Origin: Nocardioides sp. LHD-245
Lineage (GTDB): Bacteria > Actinomycetota > Actinomycetes > Propionibacteriales > Nocardioidaceae
Length of the DNA: 64,000 nt
Assembly (NCBI RefSeq): GCF_030929495.1
Contig: NZ_JAVFWN010000003.1
Coordinates: 372,001-436,000 of the forward strand
Direction of reading: 5' to 3'
In this document: piece after piece, positions 60,782 to 64,000 of the stretch
How positions within the stretch are numbered: position 1 is the first letter of the stretch
Layout of the letters: each line of letters starts with the position of its first letter
Notes under the pieces: generated by a model
The model's input: only the letters and a program-made list of their open reading frames with translations
Databases searched by the model: none
What the model was told of the DNA's origin: nothing
Program-made: the position numbers and the translations under genes

Positions 60782-62620
60782 ATGTCGACCGAGCGGCGCC
60801 GCCGGCGCCGCAGCCGGCCGCGGACACCCGTCGAGCGCCTGCGTCGCCGGCTGCGCCATCTTTCCCGGAGCCGGCACCGCGGCCTGCTGGTCCTGGCGGC
60901 GGTGGTCCTCGTGGCGGGCGCCTGGGTGGGCTGGACCCTGTGGTCCACCAGCCGGGCGCTGGCGGACGTGGCGACGCGGGCCGAGGTGATGCGCGCCGCG
61001 CTCGTCCGGGGCGACGCCGACGGGGCCCGCCGGGCGATGGCGGAGTACCGCGACGCCGCCGAGACCGCGCGGTCGCGCACCGGTGGCCCGACCTGGTCGG
61101 CGCTCGAGCTGCTGCCGGTCGTCGGCGACGACCTCGACGGCATCGCCGTGGTCGCCGACGTGCTCGCCGACCTGGGACGAGACGGCCTCCCGCCGCTGGC
61201 CGACGCCGCCGAGGAGGTCTCGGGCGAGGCCTTCCGCCCCCAGGGCCATGCGTTCCCCGTCGACGCGATCGCGGGACTGGCCGATCCGGCCGAGCGCAGC
61301 GAGGCGGCCTTCGACCGGGCCGACGCCGCGCTGGCCGACGTCGACCCGAGCTCGTTCGTGGGGCCGGTCCGGCACCGGTTCGACGAGCTGCGCGACCTCG
61401 TCGTCGATGCGCGGCAGACCCTCGACACGACGTACCGCGCCGCTCGGCTGATCCCCCGGCTCATCGGGGACGACCGGCCGCGCCACTTCCTGCTGGTCCT
61501 GCAGAACAACGCCGAGGCACGCAGCAGTGGCGGCCTCCCCGGCGCCCTCACGCTGGTGCGGGCCGACCGGGGGCAGGTCGAGGTCGTCGAGCAGGCCGAC
61601 GCCGCGGACCTCGGGAGCTCGGACCAGCCGATCCTGCCGTTGAGCGCCGAGGAGCGGGGTGCCTTCGGCGACCTCCTCGGTGTCTATCCCGTCGACGCCA
61701 CCCTCACGCCGGACTTCGGGCGGGCCGCGGAGCTGCTGCGCACCCGCTGGCAGCAGGTCCGCGGCGGCCGGGTGGACGGCGTCATCTTCGTCGACCCGGT
61801 GGCCGTGAGCTACCTGCTAGCCGGGACCGGCGCCGTCCCGGTCCCCGGCTATCCGGCGGTCACGTCGGACACGGTGGTCGCCGCGGTGGAGAACCAGATC
61901 TATCGGCTCAGCGAGGACCGGCAGGCGCACAGCGACTACCAACAGGCGGTCGCCGAAGCGGTGTTCGACGCCTTCGCCGACGGCTCGGGCAACTCGGTCG
62001 CCGTCCTCACCGGCCTGGTGCGCGCCGTCCAGGAGGGCCGGGTCCGGCTCGCGCTGACCGAGCCCGAGGCGCAGCGGGAGATCGCCGGCACCGCGATCGC
62101 GGGCGAGTTCACTCCCGAGGGCGGCACCGAGCCTCAGGTCGGCATCTACCTCAACGACGCCGGGCCCACCAAGATGCAGTACTACCTCGCGTACGACGCC
62201 CGCGTCTTCGCCCGCTCCTGCGAGGGCGGCCGGCAGGCGATCGCCGGTGAGGTCGAGTTCCACAGCGACACCCCGCCGGACGTCGGGCAGCTGCCGCCGG
62301 CGATCACCGGGGCGACCTACCCGGGGGTGCGGGTGGCGCCCGGCCACCAGCTGCTGGTCCTCTATCTCACGACCCCGGTCGGCGGGAGGCTCGAGGAGGT
62401 CGCGGTCGACGGCCGCCCGCAGTCGATCGACGCACTGCCGTTCGAGGGCCGCGACCTGGTCCGGGTCGCGGTCTCCCTCGCGCCCCAGGAGCGCCACCGC
62501 CTCTCCTTCGTCATGCGCGGCGGCCCCGGGCAGGACGGCGACATCGAGGTCGAGGTGAGTCCGGGGGCGCGGCCGGTGAGCTCCAATGCGACGGTGCCCT
62601 CGGCCTGCGACGTCCGCTGA
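60782..62620 (+). CDS. DUF4012 family protein
   Basis: A 612-residue protein with a very basic N-terminus (RRRRRR), one membrane helix at about residues 37-58 and a large extracytoplasmic region. The DUF4012 core is recognisable from LIPRLIGDDRPRHFLLVLQNNAEARSSGGLPGAL and VDGVIFVDPVAVSYLLAGTG. Members are found in actinobacterial surface-polysaccharide loci, function unknown; the layout resembles LytR-CpsA-Psr ligases but lacks their motif. It ends the polysaccharide locus. Confidence 0.82.
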   Translation: MSTERRRRRRSRPRTPVERLRRRLRHLSRSRHRGLLVLAAVVLVAGAWVGWTLWSTSRALADVATRAEVMRAALVRGDADGARRAMAEYRDAAETARSRTGGPTWSALELLPVVGDDLDGIAVVADVLADLGRDGLPPLADAAEEVSGEAFRPQGHAFPVDAIAGLADPAERSEAAFDRADAALADVDPSSFVGPVRHRFDELRDLVVDARQTLDTTYRAARLIPRLIGDDRPRHFLLVLQNNAEARSSGGLPGALTLVRADRGQVEVVEQADAADLGSSDQPILPLSAEERGAFGDLLGVYPVDATLTPDFGRAAELLRTRWQQVRGGRVDGVIFVDPVAVSYLLAGTGAVPVPGYPAVTSDTVVAAVENQIYRLSEDRQAHSDYQQAVAEAVFDAFADGSGNSVAVLTGLVRAVQEGRVRLALTEPEAQREIAGTAIAGEFTPEGGTEPQVGIYLNDAGPTKMQYYLAYDARVFARSCEGGRQAIAGEVEFHSDTPPDVGQLPPAITGATYPGVRVAPGHQLLVLYLTTPVGGRLEEVAVDGRPQSIDALPFEGRDLVRVAVSLAPQERHRLSFVMRGGPGQDGDIEVEVSPGARPVSSNATVPSACDVR

Positions 62621-62732
62621 CGCCGCGCGGCCGCGGTCCGCCGGGCCGGGCCCCATCTCTTTACCTTCGGGACACCCCGGCGCCACGGATCGGGGGCATT
62701 GCGGTCACCCGGCATCGTGAACATGGCTGCCC

Positions 62733-63545
62733 GTGGCCCCCACCTCCCAGGTGGCGCGACTGGCCGATGCCCTTCTCGTCCCCTCCCTCGATGACCGACT
62801 GATCGACCTGGTCGGCGCGCCCGGCTTCGTGCCGGTGGCGTTCCTGCTCGCCTTCGCCGCCGGCGCGGCCCACGCGGTCGGCCCCGGCCACGGCAAGAGC
62901 CTCGCCGCGGCGTACCTCGTCGGCTCCGACGGCAAGGTCCGCGACGCCGCCTGGCTCGGGGCCTCGGTGGCGGTCATGCACACCGTCTCGGTCCTCGTCG
63001 TCGCGGTGGCGTGGACCTTCCTGTCGCTCTCGGACCTGCTCTCCCTCGAGCGTCTGACCAGCGCGTTGCAGCTGTTCGCCGGGTTGCTGGTGATCGGGGT
63101 CGGGGTCTGGCTCCTGCGCCGTCACCTCCGGGCCGGCGGCCACGGTCATGGCCATGGGCACGGCCACGGGCACGGTCACGGTCACGGGCACGGGCACGGT
63201 CATGGTCACGGCCCCAGCCGTCCCGGCCTGGTGCTGCTTGGCATGTCCGGCGGCCTGACGCCCTCGCCGGCAGCCTTCCTGGTGCTGGTGACCGGCATCT
63301 TCACCGGCCGCTCGGGGTTCGCGCTGCTGCTGGTGATCACCTTCGGGCTGGGCCTGGCCACGGTCCTGTTCGGGGTCGGCCTGCTCGCGCTGGCCGGACG
63401 CAACCTGGTGGTGCGCGCCGCCGAGTCCCGGACGCTGGTCGCCGCGGCCACCCGGGTCGCGCCGGTGCTCGCGGCGGCCAGCATCACGGTGATCGGCGGC
63501 GTGCTGACGACGACCGCGGTCGGGCAGCTGGCGGGCGCGGCGTGA
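62733..63545 (+). CDS. Nickel/cobalt transporter, NicO/RcnA family
   Basis: A 270-residue membrane protein with six helices. The metal-binding motif is HAVGPGHGKSLAAAYL in helix 1-2, and GMSGGLTPSPAAFLVLV matches the second NicO signature. Between helices 3 and 4 is a loop with about thirteen His-Gly pairs (residues about 134-160, nt 63135-63210). NicO proteins export or import Ni and Co. The tract is a repeat of CACGGTCATGGG-like units and could vary in number. GTG 62733 is the only in-frame start near the first helix; no ribosome site is obvious. Confidence 0.85.
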   Translation: MAPTSQVARLADALLVPSLDDRLIDLVGAPGFVPVAFLLAFAAGAAHAVGPGHGKSLAAAYLVGSDGKVRDAAWLGASVAVMHTVSVLVVAVAWTFLSLSDLLSLERLTSALQLFAGLLVIGVGVWLLRRHLRAGGHGHGHGHGHGHGHGHGHGHGHGHGPSRPGLVLLGMSGGLTPSPAAFLVLVTGIFTGRSGFALLLVITFGLGLATVLFGVGLLALAGRNLVVRAAESRTLVAAATRVAPVLAAASITVIGGVLTTTAVGQLAGAA

Positions 63546-64000
63546 CCGGCCTCCTCGCGGCGCATCCGTTCGGTGATCCGCAGACCGTCGAGATCGCGGC
63601 CGACGCCGCCGACCCCGCCGTCGTCCACGTCACCTGGAAGGTCGGTGCCGCCGACGACCTCACGCTGCTCGGCATCCACCTCGGCGTGCTGCCCGAGGAC
63701 CGGGTCATGCTCGACGGGGCGATCAGCTACGACGACGGCGACGCCGCGCTCGTCGAGCAGGCCGCGGAGGTCCAGGCCTACCTCCTCGAGCACGTCACGG
63801 TGAGTGCCGCCGGTCAGGCGTGCACCGGCCGGGTCGAGGCGACCGGCGACCTGATCGCCGACGGGGCCGACCTCGTCTTCGCCTGTGCCGAGGCACCGCG
63901 CGTCGCCACGGTCGCGGTCAGCACGCTGACCGACCTGCACCCGGCGTACCGGACCCTCGCCACCGGCCCCGACGGCCAGCACCAGGTCTACGGGGCGGAC
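63542..64000 (+). CDS. Partner of the nickel/cobalt transporter, N-terminal part (cut by window edge)
   Basis: The first 153 codons are open; the gene runs out of the window. It overlaps the transporter stop (GTGA). The start reads VTGLLAAHPFGDPQTVEIAAD. In relatives the A-H-P-F-G stretch follows a signal peptide, but here only a few residues precede it, so either the signal is lost or the true start is within the transporter gene. The visible region is beta-rich with a QAC...FAC Cys pair and resembles proteins of unknown function found with NicO transporters. Confidence 0.55.
   Translation, partial: MTGLLAAHPFGDPQTVEIAADAADPAVVHVTWKVGAADDLTLLGIHLGVLPEDRVMLDGAISYDDGDAALVEQAAEVQAYLLEHVTVSAAGQACTGRVEATGDLIADGADLVFACAEAPRVATVAVSTLTDLHPAYRTLATGPDGQHQVYGAD

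Noticed and set aside
62621..62732. Possible cobalamin or nickel riboswitch before the NicO gene
   Set aside because: The gap is only 112 bp and I could not find the conserved elements of a known riboswitch; it is also too short for the cobalamin class.

Overview
The window is a high-GC actinobacterial chromosome segment, most like Nocardioides or a close relative. Taxonomic pointers are a mycothiol synthase next to a GlnR-type regulator, a MutT1-type Nudix/phosphatase fusion, a 67-residue cold-shock protein, a Streptomyces-type PHO box, many GTG/TTG starts and GTGA/ATGA stop-start overlaps. The genus is an inference. I saw no insertion sequence, prophage, integrase or CRISPR array.

Layout. 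1-9.8 kb is housekeeping: a metallopeptidase tail, paired fluoride channels behind an HATPase protein, type II NADH dehydrogenase, a thioesterase with a KstR-like operator, GNAT, a membrane protein, a Fur/Zur regulator abutting tRNA-Lys, a cold-shock protein, small and hypothetical proteins, and MutT1. 9.8-19.0 kb is a phosphate region: PHO box, pstSCAB, an OmpR-type regulator with a degenerate receiver, a Pit transporter with its PhoU-like partner, and polyphosphate kinase. 19.1-20.1 kb is an esterase. 20.1-27.9 kb is a LysR gene divergent from six tightly packed catabolic genes: family III CoA-transferase, zinc alcohol dehydrogenase, aldehyde dehydrogenase, two-helix membrane protein, TctA-like permease and HMG-CoA lyase. 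Together they could convert mevalonate, or a similar branched hydroxy acid, to acetyl-CoA and acetoacetate. 27.9-35.4 kb holds two related membrane proteins (one of 1271 residues, with long coiled coil and Glu-Pro repeats), mshD, an SGNH hydrolase, glnR and a MoaD-like protein.

35.4-62.6 kb is a large Wzx/Wzy-type surface polysaccharide locus. It has a ligase/polymerase-like protein, flippase, initiating sugar transferase, tyrosine autokinase with a six-tyrosine tail, four glycosyltransferases, GDP-mannose 4,6-dehydratase, a GDP-mannose 3,5-epimerase-like enzyme, several methyltransferases, a kinase-methyltransferase fusion, two acyltransferases, an ACP/AMP-ligase/FabG cassette, a sulfotransferase and two paralogous SGNH lipoproteins. 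The predicted product is a GDP-mannose-derived, sulfated, methylated and acylated glycan. The window ends in a nickel/cobalt exporter-family gene with a His-Gly tract and the start of its partner gene.

Two wider patterns appear. At least fourteen genes have a TANNNT -10 box 6-8 nt before the start codon, so they are probably transcribed as leaderless mRNAs. A GC-rich intergenic repeat of about 100 bp recurs in several gaps.
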